From: JAEXNA01 sp041676625
Lineage (GTDB): Bacteria > Vulcanimicrobiota > Xenobia > Xenobiales > JADMJV01
Direction: 5' to 3'
Length of the DNA: 64,000 nt
Assembly (NCBI GenBank): GCA_041676625.1
Contig: JBAYRN010000008.1
Span: 1-64,000 of the forward strand
Shown: positions 17,446-26,286 of the stretch, piece by piece
How positions within the stretch are numbered: position 1 is the first letter of the stretch
Layout of the letters: every line of letters starts with the position of its first letter
Made by a program: the position numbers and the translations under genes
The notes under the pieces: model-generated
What the model was told of the DNA's origin: nothing
The model's database searches: none
What the model saw: the letters and a program-made list of their open reading frames with translations, nothing else

Positions 17446-19233
17446 CTATCTCCTTTGAAATTCCGGGGTACCCAGGATCAGTCCGATCATGAGTGCCGAT
17501 TCTTTCTGATCCTTCTTCAGCGTAAGCACCGGAACATAGGTTCCCGGTAGCTGCCCTCCCATATTGGGGCGTACCTCAAATCGGTTCACCGCCTCCAGTT
17601 GTAGATTCGGAGAATCCGAAAGCATCGACCGGATATTTTGGGTGGTGCTATCCACCGAATCACGATAGGGCAACAGGCGCCGGACTGTAGCTTGCAGGTC
17701 CATCTCCTGGCCTGGGCTATAGGTAAAGCCCGAGATGCCTCCGGTGGCTGCTTGCAGGGCGAAATTGACCCGATTCAGCACGCTGGCCGAGCTGACCCAA
17801 AACTCAGCGCGATCGGGGAAACCGGTGGGAGCCTGGTAGTTGTAGAGCGGTTGCCCCATCCTGGCCAGCCAGCCGTAGAGATGGCGAGAGGGATAGAGAT
17901 CGCCGTCCAGGGCACGATTAGCGCTGACCACCAGTTCGAAGGGACTCTTCACCTTGCTGTAGCGGTTTGCAGGATCCCAGAATCCGTCGGTCCGGGCCAC
18001 CGCCAGCAGGGTGGCCGAGATGTCTCCCCGGGAATCCTGGAAGGCTCGAGCGACCTTCTGGATGTCGGCGGCATCCGGCTCGTCGGAGATGAAACGAACA
18101 GCCAGCTTACGAGCCAAATGCCGGGCTGTCGAAGGGTGAGCACTCAAAAGATCGAGAACCCGCTCACCCTCCTCGACTCCTCCCCCGGCCGGAAAGTCCT
18201 GGCCCAGGATGGTCTTGGGCTCGGCGTCGTGGATGGCCGCGGCGAAGCGAAAGTCGCCTTCCTGATGGATACCGACAGCCTGCCTCCTCTCCTTTTGTTC
18301 GGCGGTAGGCGGGTTCATCCGAGCCTGGCGGCCGAGTACGGTCCAACCGGTAAAGGCCCGAGCCACCTGGATCACATCGTCCTGATTGTAACCCCCATCG
18401 ACCCCCAGGGTGTGAAGCTCCATCAACTCTCGAGCGTAGTTTTCATTCAGTCCTTTCTTGCGCTTGCGGATCCGCTCTTTGCTGCGGCGGATCCGCCCTT
18501 GGGCCACGGACAACTCTTCCATCCGAGATTCCAGCGTGGTCCGGGTGTCGAGCGAGGCCGAGGAATTAGCGTTGTCCAGGTACAGCAGCATCGCGGGGTG
18601 TTTCGCGGTGGACCCCAGCAAGGTCCGAAAATTGTCCAGGGCGTTGGGGCGGAGTACATCTCGTTCGTAGGAAAGGATAAACGGCCGGGCCCGGTTGTTG
18701 CTGAGGGAGACGTTGAAGTGGTTGAACCAGAATTCGGTCATCACTTCCCTGAGCGCGTTTTCACTGTGCCGAGCGTGCAGCAACTTCTGGGCGAATAGGG
18801 TGAGGTCCAACTCGGTGAAGGGGCGCAACCCTTTTTGTTCCAGCATGAACTTCAGGGCTTCCCGGTCAGGACGCTCTCCCGCTTTCCATAGCCCTTCTTC
18901 CTGAGCCATCCTAAAGACCTGACCCGGTCGAGGGTAGAGCTTCAAGATCTCGTTGTTGCTCAAGGCGTAGGCAGCAGGTAGCTGGGCCAGCTTTTGCTTC
19001 AGTAGCGGTTCCTCTTTGCTACCCTCCAGTTGCCGGAGCAGCCATTCCTCCAGGCCCAGCCGGGCTACCCGATCAACCTCTCCCGGGCGCGGCCCATAGG
19101 TAAACCGGCTCAGCAGGTGCGCGGAAGCTTCTTCCTTGGACCATCCGTGCTCTGCATAGGGGAGCTCGGCTAGGCCCGGCAGCGCGGCCAGTAGCCAAAA
19201 AGTGAAGAGCAAAATTAGAGTTCGGCCGGGCAT
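17446..19233 (-). CDS. DUF1800 family protein, secreted
   Basis: A 595-residue DUF1800 protein. A Sec signal peptide (MPGRTLILLFTFWLLAALPG) is followed by LLSRFTYGPRPGEVDRVARL, the family's opening motif. Further matches are EFWFNHFNVSLSN, NENYARELMELHTLGVDGGY and VARAFTGWTV. It precedes the DUF1501 gene in the same operon. The start is ATG 19233 because a perfect TATAAT lies seven bases upstream on this strand and the signal peptide starts here; in-frame starts further upstream would overlap that -10 box. Confidence 0.9.
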   Translation of the reverse strand: MPGRTLILLFTFWLLAALPGLAELPYAEHGWSKEEASAHLLSRFTYGPRPGEVDRVARLGLEEWLLRQLEGSKEEPLLKQKLAQLPAAYALSNNEILKLYPRPGQVFRMAQEEGLWKAGERPDREALKFMLEQKGLRPFTELDLTLFAQKLLHARHSENALREVMTEFWFNHFNVSLSNNRARPFILSYERDVLRPNALDNFRTLLGSTAKHPAMLLYLDNANSSASLDTRTTLESRMEELSVAQGRIRRSKERIRKRKKGLNENYARELMELHTLGVDGGYNQDDVIQVARAFTGWTVLGRQARMNPPTAEQKERRQAVGIHQEGDFRFAAAIHDAEPKTILGQDFPAGGGVEEGERVLDLLSAHPSTARHLARKLAVRFISDEPDAADIQKVARAFQDSRGDISATLLAVARTDGFWDPANRYSKVKSPFELVVSANRALDGDLYPSRHLYGWLARMGQPLYNYQAPTGFPDRAEFWVSSASVLNRVNFALQAATGGISGFTYSPGQEMDLQATVRRLLPYRDSVDSTTQNIRSMLSDSPNLQLEAVNRFEVRPNMGGQLPGTYVPVLTLKKDQKESALMIGLILGTPEFQRR

Positions 19234-19240
19234 GCTAGAC

Positions 19241-19246
19241 ATTATA
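19241..19246 (-). promoter_or_regulatory. -10 box TATAAT of the DUF1800/DUF1501 operon
   Basis: On the minus strand TATAAT is followed by seven bases (GTCTAGC) and then ATG 19233, with no Shine-Dalgarno sequence. It faces a divergent leaderless-type promoter 71 bp away. Confidence 0.6.
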
Positions 19247-19316
19247 GAGCATGTTTTCCCGGACAACCTTGTGAAAAGCTTAAAGGTTCTTTAAGAAATT
19301 GTTGAGGGTCTCAGCC

Positions 19317-19322
19317 TATGAT
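19317..19322 (+). promoter_or_regulatory. -10 box TATGAT of a predicted leaderless promoter
   Basis: TATGAT (five of six consensus bases) is followed by six bases (GGGGTC) and the ATG at 19329. No SD precedes this ATG. Confidence 0.55.
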
Positions 19323-19328
19323 GGGGTC

Positions 19329-20654
19329 ATGCAGGTTGCTCCTAAACTCGTAGTCACCAGCGCTAGTACCTTTTGGAGGCCCGAAGAGGCCGTCGAAAGT
19401 GAGGTGGCCCTGGCTGAGTTTGCCGAGTTGAAGGAGAGGCTCGGGGATCGCGTAGAGATTGGAGCCACCACCTTCAGCGAGACGGCCGGACAGAAGCTCC
19501 AGAGAAAAACCCGGGGCTGGCTGAAGAAACTTCCTTATCTTGCCCTGGGGGCAGGTTCCCTGGGGCTGGCCGTAGCCTCGGCCGGACTGCTGACCCCTCT
19601 GGCTGCTCTAGGGGTGGCGGGGGCGGCTGCCGGTGGAGTCTCGGCGACCTGGCTGGGGGCCGGTCTGAAAGAGGCTCTGAGTGGTGGGGGCCAGGGCCTG
19701 GCGGCTTTTCACACGGGCTTCGAACAGCTCGAGTTTGAGAATCTCCCCACCGAAGCGGCCTCCCAGGACGGCCTGCGGGAGATGTCCATCAAGAATATGC
19801 AACTTTATCCCGGCGCCACCCACCTGGTTCACTTGAACGGACACGGGCACGGCGCCAAGTCGTTCGCCGGTTTGCCCGCTAAGCAAGCCCACCAGGAGAT
19901 GGCAAAAGCGGTGGAAGCGGCCGGACAGAAGTACGATGTCGTCTTCTACGAAACGTGCTACGGCGCCAACTGGGAGAATCTGCACCGTCAGGCGCAGGTG
20001 GCCGATTACGCCGTGGCCTTCGAAGACGCGATCCCTCGGTCCAACACTTCCCTCGGGCGGATCGATCTGAGCGACGTGCTCACTCCTGCGGCCGACGCCA
20101 CCACTCCTCGGGGAGCGGCGGTGCGGCTGGCCCGGGAGGCGGGAAAGCATTTTGACAAAGCCGCTCCTATCGCGGCAGTCCCTTTTCCTGAGCGACTGAG
20201 CAAGCAACACCGTGCGGCGGTGGTTCAGAACACCGATAGCACGGCGGTGGCCGTGGACCTGGAGCAAGTCCAGAGTAAGCTATCTCCGGCTCTGGACCGA
20301 TTGGGTACGCTACTTTTTGATGCGCTCCAGGATTCGGAGATCCGACGAGGGATGAAACTCTGCCGCGAGCAAAACTTGCTGGAACAAGGGCAAGACCTGG
20401 TAGACATGGGAGGGTTTCTCAACGGTTTGAGAGGCTACCTCTCGGAACCGGAATCCTTGAAAGCCTTAGACACCACTCTCGAAGCCCTGGATTCGGCCGT
20501 GCTTTACAAGCGCACCGGAGAGAAACTTCCCCTCTCCGGACTCTCTTTCCACAGCCGGCCGGACCGCACCAGATTTTCGAACCCGGCGACGCCCGCCCAC
20601 GACGATCCGACGCTACCCTGGGGCTGGGTGAAGTTCATCAGGGCCGCCTACTAG
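19329..20654 (+). CDS. Clostripain-like caspase-fold cysteine peptidase with hydrophobic segment
   Basis: A 441-residue protein. Residues about 68-112 (YLALGAGSLGLAVASAGLLT and onward) are a long Gly/Ala-rich hydrophobic stretch that could form a membrane hairpin. Residues about 163-240 carry the caspase-clan dyad: THLVHLNGHGHG (His172 or His174) ending one strand and DVVFYETCYGAN (Cys210) ending the next. VADYAVAFEDAIPRSN follows, much as C11/clostripain proteins continue after the Cys. About 200 residues of helical tail follow. No signal peptide. ATG 19329 is chosen from the TATGAT-N6-ATG promoter. Target unknown. Confidence 0.65.
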   Translation: MQVAPKLVVTSASTFWRPEEAVESEVALAEFAELKERLGDRVEIGATTFSETAGQKLQRKTRGWLKKLPYLALGAGSLGLAVASAGLLTPLAALGVAGAAAGGVSATWLGAGLKEALSGGGQGLAAFHTGFEQLEFENLPTEAASQDGLREMSIKNMQLYPGATHLVHLNGHGHGAKSFAGLPAKQAHQEMAKAVEAAGQKYDVVFYETCYGANWENLHRQAQVADYAVAFEDAIPRSNTSLGRIDLSDVLTPAADATTPRGAAVRLAREAGKHFDKAAPIAAVPFPERLSKQHRAAVVQNTDSTAVAVDLEQVQSKLSPALDRLGTLLFDALQDSEIRRGMKLCREQNLLEQGQDLVDMGGFLNGLRGYLSEPESLKALDTTLEALDSAVLYKRTGEKLPLSGLSFHSRPDRTRFSNPATPAHDDPTLPWGWVKFIRAAY

Positions 20655-20722
20655 ACCGAAATTTCCAGGATATCTTCCGAACTTTCAGGAAGCGGGGTGA
20701 AATCTAAGGAGAAGTTTAAGAA

Positions 20723-22060
20723 ATGCGTGTTGGTATCATCGGGACCGGTTACGTTGGACTCGTGACGGGGGCCGGGTTGGCCGAAATGGGAAATCAGGTG
20801 GTCTGTGTCGACCTGGATGAAGACCGAATTCGGAAGATCAAAAAGGGCATCATCCCTTTTTATGAACCGGGACTTCCCGAACTGGTTGATTCGAATTTGC
20901 GAGAGGGTCGGCTGGAGCTGACCACTGATCTGAAAGCGGCCGTGGAGAAGTCCAGTATTCTTTTTTTAGCTGTGGGTACCCCCTCCGACGAGGACGGGGC
21001 CGCCGACCTCTCGGCGGTCTATGAGGTGGCGACTTCCATCGGCAAGTTCATGAACGGTCCGAAACTCGTGGCCACCAAGAGTACGGTACCGGTGGGCACG
21101 GCCAACGCCGTCAAAGAGTTGATCGAAGCCGAAACCCAGCACCAGGTGTCGGTGGTAGCCAACCCTGAGTTTTTAGCTCAGGGCAGTGCCGTCAACGACT
21201 TCCTGAAACCGAATCGGGTAATCATCGGGTCTGACGACGAAGAGGCCCTTCATTTGATCAAGGAGTTGTACTCTCCGTTTCTACGAACCGGAAACCCGAT
21301 CATCACCATGGACCTGGCCTCTGCCGAGATGACAAAATACGTTTCTAACGCCTTTCTGGCTGCTAAGATCAGCTTTATGAATGAGATGAGCCGGCTTTGT
21401 GAGCGAGTGGGGGCTGATGTGGAGTCGGTTCGGGTCGGGATCAGCTCCGACCCCCGAATCGGCAAGCAGTTCATGTTTCCCGGCGTGGGCTATGGCGGGT
21501 CGTGCTTGCCCAAGGACAATCGGGCGCTTCTCCATATGGGAAGACAACACGGAGCCGATCTGCCGATGGTAAAGGCAGCTCTGGAAAACAACGACATCCA
21601 GCGGAAGAATTTTTTGGACAAGCTGGAGGACCTGTTCGAAGACGGTCTCCAGGGCAAGAAGATCGGGGTGTGGGGTCTTTCTTTCAAACCCCAGACCGAT
21701 GACACTCGGGAGGCCCCGTCTCTCTACATCGTGGAGCACTTGATCGAAAAAGGGGCTCAGGTGCTGGCCTACGACCCCCAATCCCAGAACCACCCGTTCG
21801 AGGCCCACGGTCCGGCTTTCCGGCGGGTCTCTAACGCCTATGAGGCCTGCGACGGAGTGGACGCTCTGGTGGTTCTCACCGAATGGCACGAGTTTCGTAG
21901 ACCAAACTTCGATCGTCTCCTGAAAATTATGAAGAACCCGTGGGTGATCGACGGTCGCAATCTTTACGAACCTTCCCGCATGAGCCAGCGGGGTTTTCTC
22001 TATCTAGGGATCGGTCGAAGCAACACCAAAGACCAGAATGTCCAGAAGGTGCTCTCCTAG
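20723..22060 (+). CDS. ugd: UDP-glucose 6-dehydrogenase
   Basis: A 445-residue NAD-dependent enzyme oxidising UDP-glucose to UDP-glucuronate, a precursor for capsule and envelope polysaccharides. It begins with the Rossmann motif GIIGTGYVGLVTGAGLAEMG and has FLAVGTPSDEDGAAD, STVPVGT, NPEFLAQGSAV and the catalytic-cysteine motif YGGSCLPKD. Length is normal. AAGGAG lies 11 bases before the ATG. The AAA+ gene follows after 20 bp, but no polysaccharide glycosyltransferases are adjacent. Confidence 0.95.
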   Translation: MRVGIIGTGYVGLVTGAGLAEMGNQVVCVDLDEDRIRKIKKGIIPFYEPGLPELVDSNLREGRLELTTDLKAAVEKSSILFLAVGTPSDEDGAADLSAVYEVATSIGKFMNGPKLVATKSTVPVGTANAVKELIEAETQHQVSVVANPEFLAQGSAVNDFLKPNRVIIGSDDEEALHLIKELYSPFLRTGNPIITMDLASAEMTKYVSNAFLAAKISFMNEMSRLCERVGADVESVRVGISSDPRIGKQFMFPGVGYGGSCLPKDNRALLHMGRQHGADLPMVKAALENNDIQRKNFLDKLEDLFEDGLQGKKIGVWGLSFKPQTDDTREAPSLYIVEHLIEKGAQVLAYDPQSQNHPFEAHGPAFRRVSNAYEACDGVDALVVLTEWHEFRRPNFDRLLKIMKNPWVIDGRNLYEPSRMSQRGFLYLGIGRSNTKDQNVQKVLS

Positions 22061-22080
22061 GAAGTGCCCAAACTCCAGAT

Positions 22081-23301
22081 ATGCCGGATCCTTTCGCGCC
22101 CCTGATAAAAGCGCTCCAGCTCTCCCCCGATAACCTACCCCTTCGCGCACACCTGGTCCGTGAGTTATTGAAGGCACGTCGCTACAAAGAACTGAGATCG
22201 CTGGGCGAACCCCTCTTGGGGACTTCAGAAAGGGCCCTGGGGATGCTGGCCTTGGCCCGAGCCGAGCAGGCGTCCGGCCGCACCGAAAAAGCGCAGGAGT
22301 ACTACGACGAGGCGATCAAGTTCGACTCCTCTCTGATCGATGAAGGCCTGGAGGCAGAACTCGCGCCCCAGGAGTCACTCAAGATCGCCGCTGGAGGAGA
22401 TGTCTTGGGCTTGACTCCGCATGAGGCCATCGAGCGGGGCCACAGCATCACTTTTGAGGACATCGGGGGGATGGAGGATTTGAAAGAGCAACTGCGCCTC
22501 AACATCATCTACCCTATGCTAAAGCCTGAGATCTACGAAGCTTACGGAAAGAAGGTGGGGGGCGGGATTCTGCTCTACGGCCCTCCCGGCTGTGGAAAGA
22601 CCCATCTGGCCAGAGCTGTAGCGGGTGAGTTGGGAGCAAGTTTTCTGGCGGTCGGGCTCCATGAAATCCTGGACATGTACATAGGAAACTCCGAGAAGAA
22701 CCTCTCCCAACTTTTTTCCATAGCGCGCTCTAAGGCACCGAGTGTGCTTTTTATTGATGAGATCGATGCACTCGGCGCCAAGCGTGGCTCGAGCAACTCT
22801 TCCAGCTTAAAAAATATGACCACCCACTTCCTCACCGAGATGGACGGGATCAACTCCAACAACGATAAGCTCCTGGTTTTGGGAGCCACCAACGAACCGT
22901 GGAGTGTGGATTCGGCCTTTCGTCGGCCCGGCCGGTTCGACCGGGTGATTTTTGTTCCCCCGCCCGACTCTGCGGCCCGTCAGGAGATCCTGAAGATCCA
23001 CTCCCGGGGCAAGAACGTGGACCCCACCATACCATGGGGTTCACTGGCTTCCCAGATGAACCACTTCTCCGGGGCCGATATCCGCCAGGTGGTGGAGCAG
23101 GCGGTGGAGCGGGCAGTGTCGGATGCCATCCGTTCGGGCGATCTGCGCCCCGTCAACCACACCGACTTTAAGTTCGCCCTGAAGTCTCGCAAGCCCACCA
23201 CCATGGAGTGGCTGAGACGCTCTAAAAATTACGTAAATTTTGCTAACAAAGATGGCTACTACGACGACCTACAAGAGTTCTTGGAAAGGGCAAAAATTTG
23301 A
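22081..23301 (+). CDS. AAA+ ATPase with N-terminal TPR region
   Basis: A 406-residue protein with a single AAA domain of the FtsH/Cdc48/Vps4 class. Residues 1-100 are TPR-like helices (AQEYYDEAIKFDSSL). Walker A is GPPGCGKT (167-174) and Walker B is SVLFIDEIDA (221-230); RRPGRFDR supplies the arginine-finger region. No protease domain or membrane segment is present, so it is probably a protein-remodelling ATPase. The downstream TPR membrane protein starts at ATG overlapping its stop by one base (TGATG), strongly suggesting a functional pair. Confidence 0.85.
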   Translation: MPDPFAPLIKALQLSPDNLPLRAHLVRELLKARRYKELRSLGEPLLGTSERALGMLALARAEQASGRTEKAQEYYDEAIKFDSSLIDEGLEAELAPQESLKIAAGGDVLGLTPHEAIERGHSITFEDIGGMEDLKEQLRLNIIYPMLKPEIYEAYGKKVGGGILLYGPPGCGKTHLARAVAGELGASFLAVGLHEILDMYIGNSEKNLSQLFSIARSKAPSVLFIDEIDALGAKRGSSNSSSLKNMTTHFLTEMDGINSNNDKLLVLGATNEPWSVDSAFRRPGRFDRVIFVPPPDSAARQEILKIHSRGKNVDPTIPWGSLASQMNHFSGADIRQVVEQAVERAVSDAIRSGDLRPVNHTDFKFALKSRKPTTMEWLRRSKNYVNFANKDGYYDDLQEFLERAKI

Positions 23302-24569
23302 TGAGAGACCAACTGCGTAAAGCCGAGACGCTTTTCGAGCAGGGGCGCTGGCAACAAGCCCTGGAGATCTATCAAGAGCAACTCGCCGAGTTCCCTGAAG
23401 ATGCTCATTCCTACGTGATGGCGGCACGCTGTTTCGTGGAACTCAAGCTCTTCGGTAAAGCGTCGGAGTACGTGGAATCGGCGATTTCGGTTTCCCCGGA
23501 TTATAGCTACGGATACTACTGTCAATCCCATATCTACTATTTGCGAAACCTTGATCAGGAGGCCCGAAGGGCGATCGATACCGCCCTGGAGTTGGATCCG
23601 ACGATCGCCGATTATCATGTCATGCTTGCCCGAATCCTGGCCAAGAAATCTGATTGGAAGGCAGTTTCCGAGAGGGCTGATGCGGCGCTGGGGTTCGACC
23701 CAACCCACGCCGATGCTCTGGTGGTCAAAGCCGAGGCGTTGCTCGGGCTTGGTCAGTACGAGCAAGCTCGCGCGCTCTTGCAACTGGTTCTGGAAAAGGA
23801 CCCGGAAGACGAAGTGGCTCTCGCTCGGTTGGGCCAGCTTCACCTTCATCGAGGGGAGTGGGAGCAAGCGCTCGGGATCTTTCAGAGCACCCTGGCAATC
23901 AATCCGGAATCGGAGTACGCCCGAAGAGGGTTTATGGAAGCACTCCGTGCCCGCTACCCCATTTACGGGATTATCTTGCGATACTTCATGTGGATGAGCC
24001 GATTTTCGCGAAAACACCAACAGATCATGCAGTACGGCCTCTCGGTCTTGATGCGGTACGTGGGAAAGCTCAAGCAACAGTACCCCGCCCTGGCCCCTGT
24101 TCTCGGAGTTATCCTGTTTTTGTGGAAGATCTTTGCTTACCTATCCTGGACCATTCGGGCCGGCACAACCATGCTATTAAGGCTCAACAAGTTCGGCCGC
24201 AGATTGGTGAATCGAGACGAGATCATAGAATCGAATCTGGTGGGAGGGTTATGGTTGGCCGCCCTGGGGTGCTGGCTCTACCACCAATTCTTCGATCCCT
24301 TTACCATATTCTGTCGGGTGGGGATCGGAATTTTCTTGACCTTACCTGTTTTGGTGGGAGGGGCGTTCTCTTCACCCGATTACGGCTGGCCCATGTACGC
24401 AGCTAGAGCTATCCTGGGTTTTATGGGCTTTTGCGGGGTGGCAGGTCTGTTTCTCTACACCTTCGGTTTCAATGAGGGCCTGACGCTCTTGAAGATTTAC
24501 ATTGCCGGTTTTGGGTTTGCAGCCCTAGCTCTGACCTATCTCGAGGGAGTGGAACCGGAGCGGGAGTAA
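23301..24569 (+). CDS. TPR membrane protein coupled to the AAA+ ATPase
   Basis: A 422-residue protein. Residues about 1-210 comprise about six tetratricopeptide repeats (EQGRWQQALEIYQEQLAEFP, AALGFDPTHADALVVKAEAL, ALGIFQSTLAINPESEYARR). The C-terminal half holds about five transmembrane helices, e.g. LAPVLGVILFLWKIFAYLSW and LWLAALGCWLYHQF. The soluble TPR part probably faces the cytosol and could present substrates to the AAA+ protein encoded immediately upstream, whose stop overlaps this start. The partnership is inferred from gene coupling and shared TPR modules. Confidence 0.75.
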   Translation: MRDQLRKAETLFEQGRWQQALEIYQEQLAEFPEDAHSYVMAARCFVELKLFGKASEYVESAISVSPDYSYGYYCQSHIYYLRNLDQEARRAIDTALELDPTIADYHVMLARILAKKSDWKAVSERADAALGFDPTHADALVVKAEALLGLGQYEQARALLQLVLEKDPEDEVALARLGQLHLHRGEWEQALGIFQSTLAINPESEYARRGFMEALRARYPIYGIILRYFMWMSRFSRKHQQIMQYGLSVLMRYVGKLKQQYPALAPVLGVILFLWKIFAYLSWTIRAGTTMLLRLNKFGRRLVNRDEIIESNLVGGLWLAALGCWLYHQFFDPFTIFCRVGIGIFLTLPVLVGGAFSSPDYGWPMYAARAILGFMGFCGVAGLFLYTFGFNEGLTLLKIYIAGFGFAALALTYLEGVEPERE

Positions 24570-24625
24570 AAAAAAAAGTGGGTTCCGCTCTCTGCCACTC
24601 CTCGAGCAAGGACTGACAGAGAGCG
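24568..24625 (-). terminator. Inverted repeat with T tract, probable terminator
   Basis: CGCTCTCTG (24586-24594) and CAGAGAGCG (24617-24625) are perfect 9-bp inverted arms around a 22-base loop. Read on the minus strand, the stem is followed after eight bases by ten T residues (24568-24577). It lies directly after the minus-strand gene ending at 24636 and between two convergent genes. Confidence 0.5.
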
Positions 24626-24635
24626 AGGGCTTCTT

Positions 24636-25109
24636 CTACAAGAAGACCAGTCTCAGCATGTCGCCTCGGGCAAGTTCAATGCCTAGAGAATAGGAGAGCG
24701 CTCGAAAGAGTTCGTCCTGGTCGATATTGTCGCCCTTGGATAAAGTGACACAGACCTTGATGTTACGTATTCTGGGTGAGTCGTTGACTTGCTCCGTCCA
24801 GAACTCCCTGGTGTCGCGGTCGCCCGGGATGGAGTGCCCGGGTGTAAAGGTGGTAGTCGTAACGGTGTTGCGCTCCAGAGAGACGCAAAGATCGACAGTA
24901 TGGTGACTCGTGTTGAAGCGCTGAAGAACATGGTCGGCCTTTTGACGGAGAAGATCTTCATGGGCCACGATGATGGTCGTGTAGGGGTCGTTGGATTGAA
25001 TGGTAGGTACGGTTGTCAGATAGGACATTAGATAGGCGCAATGGGCGATCAAGAAAAGCCCTGCTGCGTAATACCTGAACGGCGCGAACAGGCGGATATA
25101 TGGAAACAA
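24636..25109 (-). CDS. Hypothetical single-pass membrane or secreted protein
   Basis: A 157-residue protein of unknown function. The start is TTG 25109, set by AGGAGG seven bases upstream; it gives MFPYIRLFAPFRYYAAGLFL, a plausible signal peptide or anchor continuing through IAHCAYLMSYL. The remaining ~125 residues are soluble, Thr-rich, with short beta-like stretches (TVDLCVSLERNTVTTTTF, NIKVCVTLSKGDN). The region appears lower in GC than neighbouring genes. No family recognised. Confidence 0.55.
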   Translation of the reverse strand: MFPYIRLFAPFRYYAAGLFLIAHCAYLMSYLTTVPTIQSNDPYTTIIVAHEDLLRQKADHVLQRFNTSHHTVDLCVSLERNTVTTTTFTPGHSIPGDRDTREFWTEQVNDSPRIRNIKVCVTLSKGDNIDQDELFRALSYSLGIELARGDMLRLVFL

Positions 25110-25357
25110 AAGCACACCTCCTGCATTGATTCGACAACAACGTTTCCGACCGACTTTTGTCGGTTCTTTACGCTGCGTCGGGCATATGAAACAACGCCTG
25201 CCAACCAGCAAATTGCCAGTAGATTCAAGCGTGTTGGATTCCGTGTTTCCGTAGACGGTTCCGATTTTAGTTTACCGGACGAATGTTTCCGAAACTTTGG
25301 CGAAATGGAAAAAGTACGTTAACAAAGATCTCTGAAAAGCCAGACCGTGTTAGAGTG

Positions 25358-25690
25358 TTAGACGGCGGGCTTGAGGCGCTGGTGAAACTCTACCCCGGCG
25401 ATGACCCGGTTCGAGTATTCCATTTTTTGGGTCCAGGCGACCCGGGCGACCTGAGTTTGATAGAATCCCAACTCGTCGGCCACGCTGACCACCAGCGATT
25501 CTCCCTTTTGCACGTCCCAGGGCAGCATCAATCGGGCCCCGTGGGTGTCGGCTTCGATCGCAGACACGGTGCTCACCGGGTCGCAGTGGCTCCAGGCCGC
25601 CACGTGGGAGACGTTGAGCTTCGCGCGATCGTGCATCCTGCGACAAGCGTTGGCTTTCTTTTTTCGGGAGATCATCGGGGTTACAAACAT
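25358..25690 (-). CDS. PilZ-like domain protein
   Basis: A 110-residue protein paralogous to the gene at 25805: both contain an EADT-x-G-x-R-L-x-(L/I)-P-W-(D/N) block, then LGFYQTQVARVAWTQ (here) or LGLYRTEKARVAWTQ (there), and end with AG(V/I). The layout, a basic N-terminus (SRKKKANACRRMHDRAK) then a D-x(2)-G strand-turn, fits a PilZ beta-barrel that can bind cyclic di-GMP, but a full R-x(3)-R is not obvious here. ATG 25690 lies nine bases after a TATAGT -10-like box; GTG 25699 is an alternative start. Confidence 0.6.
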   Translation of the reverse strand: MFVTPMISRKKKANACRRMHDRAKLNVSHVAAWSHCDPVSTVSAIEADTHGARLMLPWDVQKGESLVVSVADELGFYQTQVARVAWTQKMEYSNRVIAGVEFHQRLKPAV

Positions 25691-25750
25691 CTTATTCACA
25701 CTATAGCTCGGGACCCTAAAAGAGTTCTGAAAAGGTTGTTACAAGACAAA

Positions 25751-25775
25751 CAAAAAACTCGCATCTGCTGCGAGT
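25751..25775 (-). terminator. Rho-independent terminator
   Basis: ACTCGCA and TGCGAGT (25757-25775) form a perfect 7-bp stem with a five-base loop, followed on the minus strand by six T residues. It lies 30 bases after the PilZ-like gene that ends at 25805. Confidence 0.8.
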
Positions 25776-25804
25776 CTCGTAACACGGGCGTTTGGAGGCG
25801 ACGG

Positions 25805-26131
25805 TTAGGCGGCGTGGGAATCGGCCGATTCGTAGTAAATGCCGGCGATGGTCTTTCCGGATTCCAGGCGCTGGGTCCAGGCGACCCGGGCCTTTTCCGT
25901 CCGGTAGAGGCCGAGTTGATTGCCGTAACTGATCTTGAGGGTATCACCGGTGCTTGCGTTCCAGGGGATGATCAGACGCCCCCCTTTGGTGTCGGCCTCG
26001 ATCACCGTGGCTGCCCGGGGCGCTTTCCCTTCGGTCCAGCAGGTGGCGCTAACGGGATGGATCCGGTGCCGGTCAGTCCGCCTTCGACAAGAAAACGGAC
26101 CCGGCTCGTATCCACGATAAGATAGCTTCAT
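25805..26131 (-). CDS. PilZ-like domain protein
   Basis: A 108-residue protein with CRRRTDRHRIHPVSATCW near its N-terminus, an R-x(3)-R-like arrangement, followed by VIEADTKGGRLIIPW, matching the (D/N)-x-S/T-x-x-G segment of PilZ domains. It is the closest relative of the next gene downstream, from which it is separated by its own terminator, so the two are probably expressed separately after a tandem duplication. A role in cyclic di-GMP sensing follows from the family and is not proven by sequence. Confidence 0.6.
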   Translation of the reverse strand: MKLSYRGYEPGPFSCRRRTDRHRIHPVSATCWTEGKAPRAATVIEADTKGGRLIIPWNASTGDTLKISYGNQLGLYRTEKARVAWTQRLESGKTIAGIYYESADSHAA

Positions 26132-26237
26132 TGGTAATTTTGCACTCCCGTTCTGATGACCGTGAACCCATTGCTAATTCTAACCCTATTCTTACCATAT
26201 TTTCTTTGAACGGTTTCGTGAACCTGCGATCGAATTG

Positions 26238-26280
26238 CTAACATTGTGTTAACAAGGACGGAAATGTTAGGCCCTATGAT
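26238..26280 (+). promoter_or_regulatory. Promoter and dyad operator of the endonuclease gene
   Basis: TATGAT (26275-26280) is followed by six bases and GTG 26287 with no SD, the leaderless pattern. Just upstream, CTAACATT (26238-26245) and AATGTTAG (26263-26270) are perfect 8-bp inverted arms 17 bases apart, spanning the -35 region. This is a good candidate operator for a dimeric regulator. Confidence 0.5.
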
Positions 26281-26286
26281 CGGTGG

